A stretch of 64,000 nt of DNA from JBLHZY01 sp047631555 (GTDB taxonomy: Bacteria > Pseudomonadota > Alphaproteobacteria > Rhodobacterales > Rhodobacteraceae). The notes under the pieces were generated by a model. It saw only the letters and a list, made by a program, of their open reading frames with translations, had not been told where the DNA came from and searched no databases. The DNA is taken from positions 124,001 to 188,000 of the forward strand of contig JBLHZY010000003.1 of assembly GCA_047631555.1 (NCBI GenBank), in the 5' to 3' direction. Below, one piece after another: positions 1 to 7,084 of the stretch (position 1 is its first letter; every line of letters begins with the position of its first letter). Position numbers and translations under genes: made by a program.

Positions 1-69
1 GTCGAAGTTGATAACTGCGCGCACCAGATCTTGCTCAAACTTGAATCGATGGGTTTGATTGCAGGCTAA
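1..69 (+). CDS. C-terminal end of an unrecognised gene (partial)
   Basis: Frame 1 is open from the first base to a TAA at 67-69, giving 22 residues that end in LESMGLIAG. The gene begins before the window. The reading frame is supported mainly by the strong terminator 20 bases after the stop. The tail is too short to assign to a family and I do not name a function. Confidence 0.5.
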   Translation, partial: VEVDNCAHQILLKLESMGLIAG

Positions 70-88
70 GCCCTGACACCGAAATGCA

Positions 89-120
89 AAAGGCCGCGCT
101 CTATTGCGCGGCCTTTTTAT
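89..120. terminator. Bidirectional Rho-independent terminator
   Basis: AGGCCGCGC (91-99) and GCGCGGCCT (106-114) form a perfect 9-bp stem with a six-base loop. Ts follow on the plus strand (115-118) and a shorter T run follows on the minus strand. It lies between the partial plus-strand gene ending at 69 and the minus-strand H-NS gene ending at 143, so it can serve both. Confidence 0.85.
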
Positions 121-142
121 TTTCAGCGGTCCTAATTACGAC

Positions 143-487
143 TTAAATCGCAATATCGTCCAGTGTCTTACCGCTATCCATTGCAGCGACAACCCAGCGC
201 GGGCGAAGGCCCCGGCCAGACCAAGTTTGGCTCGCATCTTCTGGATTGCGATATTTCGGCGCAACTTTGGCTGTCTTTTTCTTTTTGCCTTTTGCCACTT
301 TGACCTTTTTGGCAGGAGCTTTTTCAGCGCCCGCAATCTCGGCTAGAGAAAGACCATGCTTTTGGGCGACCGATTTAATCTCAGCCAGCGCAGCTTTCTT
401 TAGTCGCTTTTCTTCAGCAACAATTGCCTTTTCAGCACGAACAACCAGTTTACGCAGTTCAGAGAGCGAAAGAGATTTGATATCCAT
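143..487 (-). CDS. H-NS family (SPB/HvrA-type) nucleoid protein
   Basis: A protein of 114 residues with the two-part H-NS plan. The N-terminal 50 or so residues (MDIKSLSLSELRKL onward) are charged and helical, as expected for oligomerisation. A Lys/Ala-rich linker follows, then the C-terminal DNA-binding motif TWSGRGLRPRW near residues 88-98. Proteins of this type in Rhodobacter bind curved AT-rich DNA and silence or modulate genes, including photosynthesis and nitrogen-fixation genes. I chose the ATG at 487 because the in-frame ATG at 529 has no ribosome binding site and sits inside an inverted repeat. An AGGCAG-like site precedes 487. The gene is monocistronic, with a terminator downstream. 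The family is clear; the target genes are unknown. Confidence 0.9.
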   Translation of the reverse strand: MDIKSLSLSELRKLVVRAEKAIVAEEKRLKKAALAEIKSVAQKHGLSLAEIAGAEKAPAKKVKVAKGKKKKTAKVAPKYRNPEDASQTWSGRGLRPRWVVAAMDSGKTLDDIAI

Positions 488-505
488 AACTTCTGCCTTT
501 TTATT

Positions 506-528
506 TGCCACGTAGTTCTCACGTGGCA
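506..528. repeat. Perfect 8-bp inverted repeat in the H-NS gene leader
   Basis: TGCCACGT (506-513) and ACGTGGCA (521-528) are exact reverse complements separated by seven bases. The element lies 19 bases upstream of the chosen ATG, on the transcribed leader side. It could be an operator or an RNA hairpin in the 5' leader. The rest of 530-698 holds no gene and should contain the promoter, but I could not pick a convincing -35/-10 pair. Confidence 0.6.
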
Positions 529-698
529 TTTGTTTCAGTCATCTCACGGGAAAACTTAAAAACTTGTAAAAGGTAAGGGGAAATCTTTCGCATATTTCCA
601 CCTAATGCGCAATTCCCATGAAATTCCCTACGGCAGTTTCATATTATTTTGGCCGCCGCTTACTTATGTAAAATAAAACTGGCTTTAGCTGGCCCCAA

Positions 699-926
699 TT
701 AATGAACCGAAACGGGCGCAAAATCGTGCTGCCGCGCAAGCAAAAACGCAAGGCCACGATTGCCAACAAGCGCAAGGCGCTGGCCTTCGGAGGAATGCAC
801 CGAATAGATTTTTTCGGCGCCCTCAGCGGCCTCTTGAACATCTTTGGGGAGGTCTGCGACTTTCACTGCACGCACATAAACAATGCGATCTTTAAGCTCG
901 GGTAGAACTTCGTATTGCGTATCCAT
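699..926 (-). CDS. DUF1150 family protein
   Basis: Seventy-five residues with no signal peptide or membrane segment. The sequence (ELKDRIVYVRAVKVADLP, then IYSVHSSEGQRLALVGNRG) matches the small alphaproteobacterial family DUF1150. Members of this family sit directly after a small heat-shock gene. Here the start is 5 bases downstream of the hsp20 stop, so the two are almost certainly cotranscribed and heat-inducible. Function is unknown. Its ending LARQHDFAPVSVH is typical of the family. The ATG at 926 is the only good start. Confidence 0.85.
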   Translation of the reverse strand: MDTQYEVLPELKDRIVYVRAVKVADLPKDVQEAAEGAEKIYSVHSSEGQRLALVGNRGLAFLLARQHDFAPVSVH

Positions 927-931
927 GGCGC

Positions 932-1345
932 TTACCTCCGATTAATTTTGATTTCTTGAACGACAGTATCAGGCACAGAGCGGATCAGCTCGATATGGAG
1001 CAATCCATTCTCGGTTTCCGCCCCGGCCACATCGACGCCTTCTGCCAAAACGAATGAGCGTTGGAATTGGCGCGCGGCGATCCCGCGATGCAGGAAAATG
1101 CGGGTTTTGTCGGCCTCGGATTGGCGGCCACGGATCACCAATTGGCGATCCTCCATGGTGATGGAAAGCTCGTCCTCGCCAAAGCCTGCAACGGCCAAGG
1201 TAATCCGAAAGGAATTCTCGCTTGTCTGTTCGATGTTATAGGGCGGGTAGCCGCCGACATCTGCCTTGGCCGTGCGTTCAACCAGCTGCTCGAGCTGATC
1301 AAAGCCAAGTAAAAAGGGGTGTGCCCCCAGCATCATTTTGGTCAT
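932..1345 (-). CDS. Hsp20/alpha-crystallin small heat-shock protein
   Basis: A 137-residue cytoplasmic holdase chaperone. The N-terminus (HPFLLGFDQLEQLVERTAK) resembles IbpA-type proteins. The alpha-crystallin domain runs from about residue 34 (YPPYNIEQTSENSFRITLAV) to about 125, with the conserved beta-strand region GLLHIELIRSVP near the end. Such proteins hold unfolded proteins until ClpB/DnaK refold them. It heads a two-gene unit with DUF1150 and is preceded by a sigma32-like promoter at 1406-1436. The length is normal for the family. An IbpA-like name would fit but I leave the symbol empty. Confidence 0.93.
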   Translation of the reverse strand: MTKMMLGAHPFLLGFDQLEQLVERTAKADVGGYPPYNIEQTSENSFRITLAVAGFGEDELSITMEDRQLVIRGRQSEADKTRIFLHRGIAARQFQRSFVLAEGVDVAGAETENGLLHIELIRSVPDTVVQEIKINRR

Positions 1346-1405
1346 CCGACGTCCTTTTCTTAAAGCAACGTGTATTTTGGCCCCGAATTTGGCAGCCGCT
1401 TAAAG

Positions 1406-1436
1406 AAATATGGGGGGCAATGCAGCGCCTTGCAAG
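1406..1436 (-). promoter_or_regulatory. Sigma32-type heat-shock promoter for hsp20-DUF1150
   Basis: Read on the minus strand, CTTGCAA (1430-1436) is followed after 14 bases by CCCCATATTT (1406-1415). This matches the heat-shock sigma factor pattern CTTGAA-N13-15-CCCCATNT well. The start codon of hsp20 lies about 60 bases downstream. The match was made by eye. Confidence 0.7.
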
Positions 1437-1526
1437 GGGGCGCTTTGCGGGATTTTCTTGGCTCGACGCGCAAAATTGCGTAATTTGAACAAGCCCGTCG
1501 CGGGCCGACTCACTCAGGCGATTATC

Positions 1527-1745
1527 ATGAACAAGTCTCAAAAAATGGATGCGCAGGAGGTTCTGCGCGTCAAACTAGAGGTTTTGCGCCATGAGCATCG
1601 CGATTTGGATGATGCGATCCATGCGCTTGAGCAAACCGGGCGCGCCGATATGCTGCGCCTACGCCGCCTTAAGAAGCAAAAGCTGCAACTCAAGGATCAG
1701 ATCGCGCAGATCGAGGATAATCTTCTGCCCGATATTATTGCCTGA
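1527..1745 (+). CDS. DUF465 (YdcH-like) family protein
   Basis: Seventy-two residues, highly charged and predicted to be all helix. It carries the family pattern LRHEHRDLDDAIHALEQ, LRLRRLKKQKLQLKDQI and the ending LLPDIIA. These small proteins form an antiparallel helical hairpin or coiled coil; their function is not established. The reading frame extends further upstream, but the ATG at 1527 begins the conserved part. A later in-frame ATG at 1545 is also possible. It stands alone, divergent from hsp20, ahead of purE. Confidence 0.85.
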   Translation: MNKSQKMDAQEVLRVKLEVLRHEHRDLDDAIHALEQTGRADMLRLRRLKKQKLQLKDQIAQIEDNLLPDIIA

Positions 1746-1812
1746 GAGGGCAATGGATTGCGCGCAATGGCCGGGTCGCTATAGTGCGCGCTTGATATAA
1801 GAAGGGCGCAGA

Positions 1813-2310
1813 ATGGCTGGCGATAAATCGATAAAAGTTGGGATCATCATGGGCAGCCAATCGGATTGGCCTACTATGAGACTCGCGGCGGAAATTCTGG
1901 ATGAATTGGGTGTGGCCTATGAGGCAAAGATCGTCTCGGCGCATCGCACCCCAGATCGGCTTTGGGATTACGGCAAGGGCGCGGTTGATCGCGGGCTTAG
2001 CGTGATCATTGCTGGCGCTGGTGGCGCGGCCCATTTGCCCGGCATGATGGCCTCAAAGACGCGCGTTCCGGTGATTGGCGTTCCGGTTCAGACGAAGGCG
2101 CTTTCGGGCGTTGATAGTCTTTATTCGATTGTGCAGATGCCCAAGGGCTTTCCTGTTGCCACGATGGCGATTGGTGCGGCCGGCGCGGCGAATGCGGGCC
2201 TGATGGCTGCGGGAATTTTGGCGATTTCTGATGCGGCTTTGGCTGAGCGGCTTGATGCGTGGCGCGCGGCCCTTTCGGCCTCGATCCCGGATGAACCTTT
2301 TGATGAGTAA
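1813..2310 (+). CDS. purE: N5-carboxyaminoimidazole ribonucleotide mutase (PurE, class I)
   Basis: Converts N5-CAIR to CAIR in de novo purine synthesis; class I enzymes are octamers that work with PurK. The 165 residues contain the substrate motif GSQSDWPTM near residue 14, the SAHRTPDR segment carrying the catalytic His, and GAGGAAHLPGM. The C-terminal helix is typical of bacterial PurE. An AAGGG-like site precedes the ATG. Its last codons overlap the start of purK by eight bases, so translation is coupled. No purine riboswitch is visible upstream. Confidence 0.97.
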   Translation: MAGDKSIKVGIIMGSQSDWPTMRLAAEILDELGVAYEAKIVSAHRTPDRLWDYGKGAVDRGLSVIIAGAGGAAHLPGMMASKTRVPVIGVPVQTKALSGVDSLYSIVQMPKGFPVATMAIGAAGAANAGLMAAGILAISDAALAERLDAWRAALSASIPDEPFDE

Positions 2311-3388
2311 GGATGCGGCAGCTCTGGCCCCCGGATCGGTCATTGGTATTTTGGGCGGTGGGCAATTGGGGCGGATGCTGTCGGTCGCGGCCTCTCGGCT
2401 TGGCTTTCGCACGCATATTTTTGAGCCCGGCGCTGAGCCGCCAGCGGCGGACGTTGCGCATCAAGTGACCACGGCAGAATACGGTGACGAGGCGGCTTTG
2501 CGCGCCTTTGCCGCATCGGTTGATGTGATCACTTATGAGTTTGAAAACATTCCAACTTCCGCGCTCGATCTGCTTGAGCCTCTGTGCGACATCCGCCCCG
2601 GGCGCGAAGCTTTGCGCATCTCGCAGGATCGCATGACCGAGAAGGATTTTCTTTCCGGTTTGGGGCTGAATGTCGCGCCCTATGCCAATGTTGAAACCGC
2701 CGCCGATTTGGAGCGCGCGATGGAAAGCATCGGCGCGCCGTCCATCCTAAAGACCCGCCGCATGGGCTATGATGGCAAGGGGCAGGCCCGCATAATGGCG
2801 GCGGATGAGGCGGCGAGCGCGCTTGCGGCGATGGCGGGTGCGCCTGCTGTACTTGAGGGATTTGTCGATTTCACCCATGAGGTTTCGGTGATTGGGGCGC
2901 GGGGTGCTGCGGGCGATATCGCTTGTTTTGATCCCGGGCAGAACGTTCACCGCAACGGTATTTTGCATTCCACCACCCTGCCCGCCAAGCTGACCTCTTC
3001 GCAACGTTCCGATGCTATTTTGATCGCAGCGCGGGTTTTGAACGCGCTTGAGTATGTTGGTGTGATGGGGGTTGAGCTGTTTGTGACGCCGAATGGGTTG
3101 ATCGTGAATGAGATCGCGCCGCGGGTTCACAATTCGGGCCATTGGACACAGAACGGCTGTGCGATTGATCAATTCGAGCAGCATATTCGCGCCGTCGCCG
3201 GATGGCCCTTGGGCGATGGGAAGCGGCACGCCAATGTTGAGATGATCAACCTGATCGGGTCGGACGTTGAGCGCATTCCAGAATATGCGCGCGATGGCTC
3301 TGTGGCGATCCATCTTTACGGCAAGGCCGAGGCCAAGACCGGGCGCAAGATGGGGCATATCAACCGGATACTTGGGCCTGCAGGTTAG
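2303..3388 (+). CDS. purK: N5-carboxyaminoimidazole ribonucleotide synthase (PurK)
   Basis: ATP-grasp enzyme that carboxylates AIR with bicarbonate to give N5-CAIR, the substrate of PurE. The 361-residue protein starts MSKDAAALAPG and carries IGILGGGQLGRML near residue 14. The ATP-grasp part includes KTRRMGYDGKGQ and the metal-binding NEIAPRVHNSGHWT region. I chose the ATG at 2303, which overlaps the purE stop, because upstream in-frame codons lie deep inside purE and add nothing conserved. The gene ends ahead of a repeat motif and a terminator. Confidence 0.97.
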   Translation: MSKDAAALAPGSVIGILGGGQLGRMLSVAASRLGFRTHIFEPGAEPPAADVAHQVTTAEYGDEAALRAFAASVDVITYEFENIPTSALDLLEPLCDIRPGREALRISQDRMTEKDFLSGLGLNVAPYANVETAADLERAMESIGAPSILKTRRMGYDGKGQARIMAADEAASALAAMAGAPAVLEGFVDFTHEVSVIGARGAAGDIACFDPGQNVHRNGILHSTTLPAKLTSSQRSDAILIAARVLNALEYVGVMGVELFVTPNGLIVNEIAPRVHNSGHWTQNGCAIDQFEQHIRAVAGWPLGDGKRHANVEMINLIGSDVERIPEYARDGSVAIHLYGKAEAKTGRKMGHINRILGPAG

Positions 3389-3408
3389 GCGATTATTTGC
3401 GCTGAAGG

Positions 3409-3441
3409 AGCCTGCGGCGCGAGTATTTTGACCAAGAAAAA
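3409..3441 (+). repeat. Intergenic repeat motif, copy A
   Basis: Read on the plus strand the motif is about GCCTGCGGCGCGAGTATTTT followed by GACCAAGAAAAA. It begins about 20 bases after the purK stop. The minus strand at 54852-54884 carries a second copy, identical at roughly 26 of about 33 positions, also downstream of a gene in the same sense. Its 3' end supplies part of the terminator at 3438-3467. Function unknown. Confidence 0.6.
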
Positions 3442-3467
3442 GCTAGGGTTATTCTAGCTTTTCTTTT
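3438..3467. terminator. Bidirectional terminator with a stop codon in its loop
   Basis: AAAAGCTAG (3438-3446) and CTAGCTTTT (3454-3462) form a perfect 9-bp stem with a seven-base loop. T runs follow on both strands. The TAA of the minus-strand hydrolase (3449-3451) lies in the loop, so this gene ends inside its own terminator. It also serves purK. Confidence 0.8.
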
Positions 3468-4186
3468 GGGGTTTCCGGGGCGGCGTGATCAAAGTGACCG
3501 GTTTTGAGGAAGGTGATCGTTTGGGCGATCACGTCCTCGTTGCGCATCATAAACGTATGGGTCGCGGGAAGGATGATGTGATCATTCATGCCGGTGATCT
3601 TGGTGGATTGAACCGCAACTTTGCCGTCGTCTGGCCCCTCGATAATTGCGCTATAGAGCGGGTTGAGCGAGCGATTGCCCGCGATCACGCCAAGCTCAAA
3701 ACGGGCGGTGCCGATCGTATTGGGGGCACTTTGCGCTTCGGTTCCAAGCTGCAATCCTGCGGGGCCATTGATCCATTGAAACGGCGCAAGATCGCCGAAA
3801 GCATCGACAAGTTCGGAGCCGTGATTGGGCGGCCCGAGCATCACGACGCGGCCCATTTCAGGGGGGCGATGATCCGAGAGCCAAGCGCGCGCCAAGATGC
3901 CGCCCATTGAATGGGTGACGAAATTGATCTTTTGATCGCCACATGCGGCGACCGCGTCTGGGAGGGCAGATTGGATCAGCTCGTTGATTGAGAGTTTGGT
4001 CGAGGCATAGCCTTTGTTGACGACCTGATAGCCTTCGCTTTCAAGCGCGGTTGCCATGGGCTGCATTGAGCCGGGGCCGCGCGCGAGGCCGTGCAGCAGC
4101 ACAACGCAATCGGCGGGCGCAGCGGTTGCGCCGAGCATGGTTATGGCGAGGCCCGCGATAAGGGCTTTGGGCAGTTTGTGTTTCAT
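3449..4186 (-). CDS. Secreted alpha/beta hydrolase (lipase-like)
   Basis: A 245-residue protein when started at the ATG at 4186 (MKHKLPKALIAGLAI), which gives a clean Sec signal peptide ending near APA before Asp-Cys. Alternative in-frame starts further upstream add a polar stretch before the signal peptide and are less likely. The mature part carries the oxyanion-type VVLLHGLARG and the nucleophile elbow THSMGG; the late NDHIILPATHTF segment offers candidate acid and His residues. This is the arrangement of bacterial triacylglycerol lipases and esterases. The substrate cannot be read from sequence. The gene is single, convergent with purK. Confidence 0.8.
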   Translation of the reverse strand: MKHKLPKALIAGLAITMLGATAAPADCVVLLHGLARGPGSMQPMATALESEGYQVVNKGYASTKLSINELIQSALPDAVAACGDQKINFVTHSMGGILARAWLSDHRPPEMGRVVMLGPPNHGSELVDAFGDLAPFQWINGPAGLQLGTEAQSAPNTIGTARFELGVIAGNRSLNPLYSAIIEGPDDGKVAVQSTKITGMNDHIILPATHTFMMRNEDVIAQTITFLKTGHFDHAAPETPKEKLE

Positions 4187-4295
4187 ATTGGATAGATAGG
4201 CGGTGTTTGCGGGCATTGCGAGGGTGAGATGCTGATTTGTGTCGCTAGAGGCGGATTGATCAGAGCTTGCGCCTCTGTGTTGGGCATCGCAGGGT

Positions 4296-4763
4296 TTGGC
4301 TATGGATTTACCCAAGACATATTCGCCGCGCCTGGCTGTGCGGGCGCTGATCGTGAAGGACGCGCGATTGCTGCTGGTGAACGCCTATGCGCGCGGCTCT
4401 GATCTTTGGTGTGCGCCCGGTGGCGGGGTTGAGCGGGGGCAATCCTTGCCGGACAACTTGATCCGCGAAGTGCAGGAGGAAACCGGGCTTGAGATCGCCG
4501 TTGGGCCTTTGGCTATTGTGAGTGAGTTTCACGATCCCAGCGGGGATTTTCATCAGGTCGATCTGTTTTATCATGCGCAGATCATGGCAGGCGCCTTGGC
4601 CGAAAATTGGCGCGATCCGGAAGGGATTGTCCATCAGCGGCGCTTCTTTAGCGAAGGCGACTTGGCGCAGCTTCGAGTGAAGCCGGATGCGCTTGCTCGG
4701 GCGGCTTTTGGGCCGCGCGGGGCGGTGATTTATGACCCGTTAGAGCCGATCCAAAAGCCCTAG
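4296..4763 (+). CDS. NUDIX hydrolase
   Basis: A protein of about 155 residues, hydrolysing nucleoside diphosphates linked to another moiety. The Nudix box is GGGVERGQS followed by REVQEETGL. The position usually occupied by Glu in the first half is Gln here, a common variant, while the metal-binding REVQEE is intact. The upstream region AVRALIVKDARLLLVN is a typical Nudix first strand. A second ATG six bases downstream (4302) could be the real start. It is divergent from the hydrolase gene and convergent with groEL. Substrate unknown. Confidence 0.85.
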   Translation: MAMDLPKTYSPRLAVRALIVKDARLLLVNAYARGSDLWCAPGGGVERGQSLPDNLIREVQEETGLEIAVGPLAIVSEFHDPSGDFHQVDLFYHAQIMAGALAENWRDPEGIVHQRRFFSEGDLAQLRVKPDALARAAFGPRGAVIYDPLEPIQKP

Positions 4764-4769
4764 GATCAA

Positions 4770-4800
4770 AAGAAAAGGGGCCGCGAAAACCGCAGCCCCA
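4770..4800 (-). terminator. Terminator of the groES-groEL operon
   Basis: On the minus strand, GGGGC and GCCCC (4795-4799 and 4777-4781) plus an inner GCG/CGC pair, with one mismatch between, form a hairpin followed by TTTTCTTTT. It lies 27 bases beyond the groEL stop. The plus-strand side lacks a T run. Confidence 0.75.
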
Positions 4801-4826
4801 ATCCAAATTTTAGCCGGTTGGCTGGC

Positions 4827-6473
4827 TTACATCATGCCGCCCATGCCGCCCATGCCACCCATATCAGGCATGCCGCCGCCAGCTGCGCCAGCAGGCTCAG
4901 GCTTGTCAGCGATCATGCACTCTGTGGTGATCAGCAGGCCAGAGATCGAGGCCGCATCTTCGAGCGCTGTGCGTGTAACTTTAACCGGGTCAATCACGCC
5001 GAATTTGAACATGTCGCCATATTCTTCGGTTTGTGCGTTGAAGCCAAAGTTAACATCGTTGGACTCGCGCACTTTGCCCGCAACAACAGCGCCATCGACG
5101 CCAGCGTTTTCAGCAATTTGACGCAGAGGTGCTTCGAGCGCACGGCGCACGATGGCAATACCAGCGTCTTGATCGGAGTTCGCGCCTTTGAGGCCTTCAA
5201 GCTTTTTGCCAGCTTGAACCAGAGCAACACCACCACCAACGATAACGCCTTCTTGCACCGCAGCGCGGGTTGCATTCAGAGCATCATCAACGCGGTCTTT
5301 GCGCTCTTTCACTTCGATTTCAGTCATGCCGCCAACGCGGATAACAGCAACACCGCCAGCCAGTTTGGCCACGCGCTCTTGCAGTTTTTCACGATCGTAA
5401 TCGGAAGTTGTTTCTTCGATCTGTGTGCGGATCTGAGCAACGCGTGCTTCGATCTCTTTCTTATCGCCATGACCATCAACGATTGTTGTTTCGTCTTTGG
5501 TGATTTTGATTGTCTTGGCCGAACCGAGCATGTCCATAGTCACGGACTCAAGCTTCATGCCGAGATCTTCAGAGATAACTTGGCCGCCTGTGAGGATCGC
5601 AAGATCTTGCAACATGGCTTTGCGGCGGTCGCCGAAGCCTGGTGCTTTCACAGCTGCGATTTTGAGGCCGCCGCGCAGTTTGTTCACAACCAGAGTTGCA
5701 AGCGCTTCGCCTTCAACATCTTCCGCGATGATGAGAAGAGGCTTTTGCGATTGGATCACAGCTTCGAGAAGCGGAACCATTGGCTGAAGCGAAGAGAGCT
5801 TTTTCTCGTGCAGCAAAACAAGGCAATCGTCGAGCTCGGCGATCATTTTGTCTGCGTTTGTTACGAAATAGGGGCTCAGGTAGCCGCGGTCGAACTGCAT
5901 GCCTTCAACAACGGTTGTCTCTGTTTCGAGGCCTTTGTTTTCCTCAACAGTGATCACGCCTTCATTGCCAACTTTTTGCATCGCATCCGCGATTTGACGG
6001 CCGATTTCAGCTTCGCCATTGGCAGAGATCGTGCCAACTTGCGCAACTTCGTCGCTATCCGCAACAGGGCGCGCCGCCGCTTTCATCGCTGCAACAACTG
6101 TTGCAACAGCTGTGTCGATGCCGCGCTTGAGATCCATTGGGTTCATGCCAGCCGCAACAGATTTGAGACCTTCGCGCACGATCGCTTGTGCAAGAACAGT
6201 CGCTGTTGTTGTGCCGTCGCCAGCTTCGTCATTGGTGCGCGAGGCCACTTCTTTGACCATTTGCGCGCCCATGTTTTCGAACTTGTCTTCAAGATCGATC
6301 TCTTTGGCAACTGTCACACCATCTTTGGTGATCCGTGGCGCGCCGAAGGATTTTTCAATCACAACGTTGCGGCCCTTTGGACCGAGGGTAACTTTTACCG
6401 CATCGGCCAAAACGTTAACGCCGCGCAGCATACGATTGCGGGCGTCGGTTCCAAACTTGACTTCTTTCGCCAT
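4827..6473 (-). CDS. groL: Chaperonin GroEL (Cpn60)
   Basis: A 548-residue ATP-driven folding chaperonin subunit forming double heptameric rings with GroES. It has the family start MAKEVKFGTDARNRML, the nucleotide-binding KDGVTVAKEI and GDGTTTATVLAQAI motifs, the apical-domain SPYFVTNADKM and the flexible Gly-Gly-Met tail ending in GGMGGMGGMM. It follows groES after 35 bases in one operon controlled by CIRCE. Length and residues are fully standard. Confidence 0.99.
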   Translation of the reverse strand: MAKEVKFGTDARNRMLRGVNVLADAVKVTLGPKGRNVVIEKSFGAPRITKDGVTVAKEIDLEDKFENMGAQMVKEVASRTNDEAGDGTTTATVLAQAIVREGLKSVAAGMNPMDLKRGIDTAVATVVAAMKAAARPVADSDEVAQVGTISANGEAEIGRQIADAMQKVGNEGVITVEENKGLETETTVVEGMQFDRGYLSPYFVTNADKMIAELDDCLVLLHEKKLSSLQPMVPLLEAVIQSQKPLLIIAEDVEGEALATLVVNKLRGGLKIAAVKAPGFGDRRKAMLQDLAILTGGQVISEDLGMKLESVTMDMLGSAKTIKITKDETTIVDGHGDKKEIEARVAQIRTQIEETTSDYDREKLQERVAKLAGGVAVIRVGGMTEIEVKERKDRVDDALNATRAAVQEGVIVGGGVALVQAGKKLEGLKGANSDQDAGIAIVRRALEAPLRQIAENAGVDGAVVAGKVRESNDVNFGFNAQTEEYGDMFKFGVIDPVKVTRTALEDAASISGLLITTECMIADKPEPAGAAGGGMPDMGGMGGMGGMM

Positions 6474-6508
6474 TTGTTTGCTCCTAATTTAAGGTGTCAG
6501 GGGATAGC

Positions 6509-6796
6509 TCAGGCGATAATGCCGAGGATATCGCTCTCTTTCATGATCAGCAGCTCTTCACCATCAAGGGTGATTTCAGTGCCGGACCATTTGCCGAACA
6601 GGATCTTATCGCCAGCTTTAACGCTTGGCGCGATCAGTTCGCCGGAATCTTTGCGTGCACCTTCGCCGACGGCGATGATTTCGCCTTCTGCGGGCTTTTC
6701 TTTAGCGTTGTCTGGAATGATAAGACCACCCTTGGTCTTTTCTTCGCCTTCAACGCGGCGAACGACTACACGGTCATGCAGTGGAGTAAATGCCAT
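6509..6796 (-). CDS. groS: Co-chaperonin GroES (Cpn10)
   Basis: A 95-residue heptameric lid for GroEL. The start MAFTPLHDRVVVRRVEGEEKTKGGLIIP includes the mobile loop that binds GroEL, and the C-terminal KWSGTEITLDGEELLIMKESDILGII is typical of the family. First gene of the groESL operon. The CIRCE operator begins 39 bases before its ATG. Confidence 0.99.
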   Translation of the reverse strand: MAFTPLHDRVVVRRVEGEEKTKGGLIIPDNAKEKPAEGEIIAVGEGARKDSGELIAPSVKAGDKILFGKWSGTEITLDGEELLIMKESDILGIIA

Positions 6797-6834
6797 CTCT
6801 GAACGCTCCTTGGCTCGAGGTTTCTAATTCGGTG

Positions 6835-6861
6835 TTAGCACTCACTAGGTGCGAGTGATAA
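6835..6861 (-). promoter_or_regulatory. CIRCE operator (HrcA site) of groESL
   Basis: TTAGCACTC (6835-6843), a nine-base spacer, then GAGTGATAA (6853-6861). This matches the CIRCE consensus TTAGCACTC-N9-GAGTGCTAA with one mismatch in the right arm. HrcA binds such sites and represses groESL until heat shock draws GroEL away. The position between promoter and groES start is the usual one. hrcA itself is not in the window. Confidence 0.93.
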
Positions 6862-6868
6862 CGAAACG

Positions 6869-6897
6869 GAAATAGGGGGGTGTGAGGGATGAGTCAA
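6869..6897 (-). promoter_or_regulatory. Predicted groESL promoter
   Basis: On the minus strand, TTGACT (6892-6897) and TATTTC (6869-6874) are separated by 17 bases, directly upstream of CIRCE. The core could be read by the housekeeping sigma factor. The flanking GTTGACT and CTATTT also resemble the alphaproteobacterial sigma32 pattern, so dual control is possible. Confidence 0.6.
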
Positions 6898-7084
6898 CCG
6901 CTGGCGATGCACAAATCTGCATCCCTTAATGACAATCTGAATGAGGTGGTGCGCGACGCCGCTAAATCGGCAATTTTGCGCCACAGCGCCGCAGCCCCTT
7001 GCCTGCCCCTTCGCAAAGGGTGACACCCCTGCCAAAGCTACCTATAAGAGCCGCAAAATTGACCCTAAGATCGGACGCATTCAC

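Noticed and set aside
1746..1812. Purine riboswitch before purE
   Set aside because: The 67-base gap is too short for the aptamer, and no purine-box sequences are seen. The xdhA upstream region also shows none.
4818..6827. A 669-codon open frame on the plus strand opposite groEL and groES
   Set aside because: It is an antisense shadow caused by the codon bias of groEL; its translation is low-complexity, matches nothing, and spans two genuine genes and their intergenic gap.
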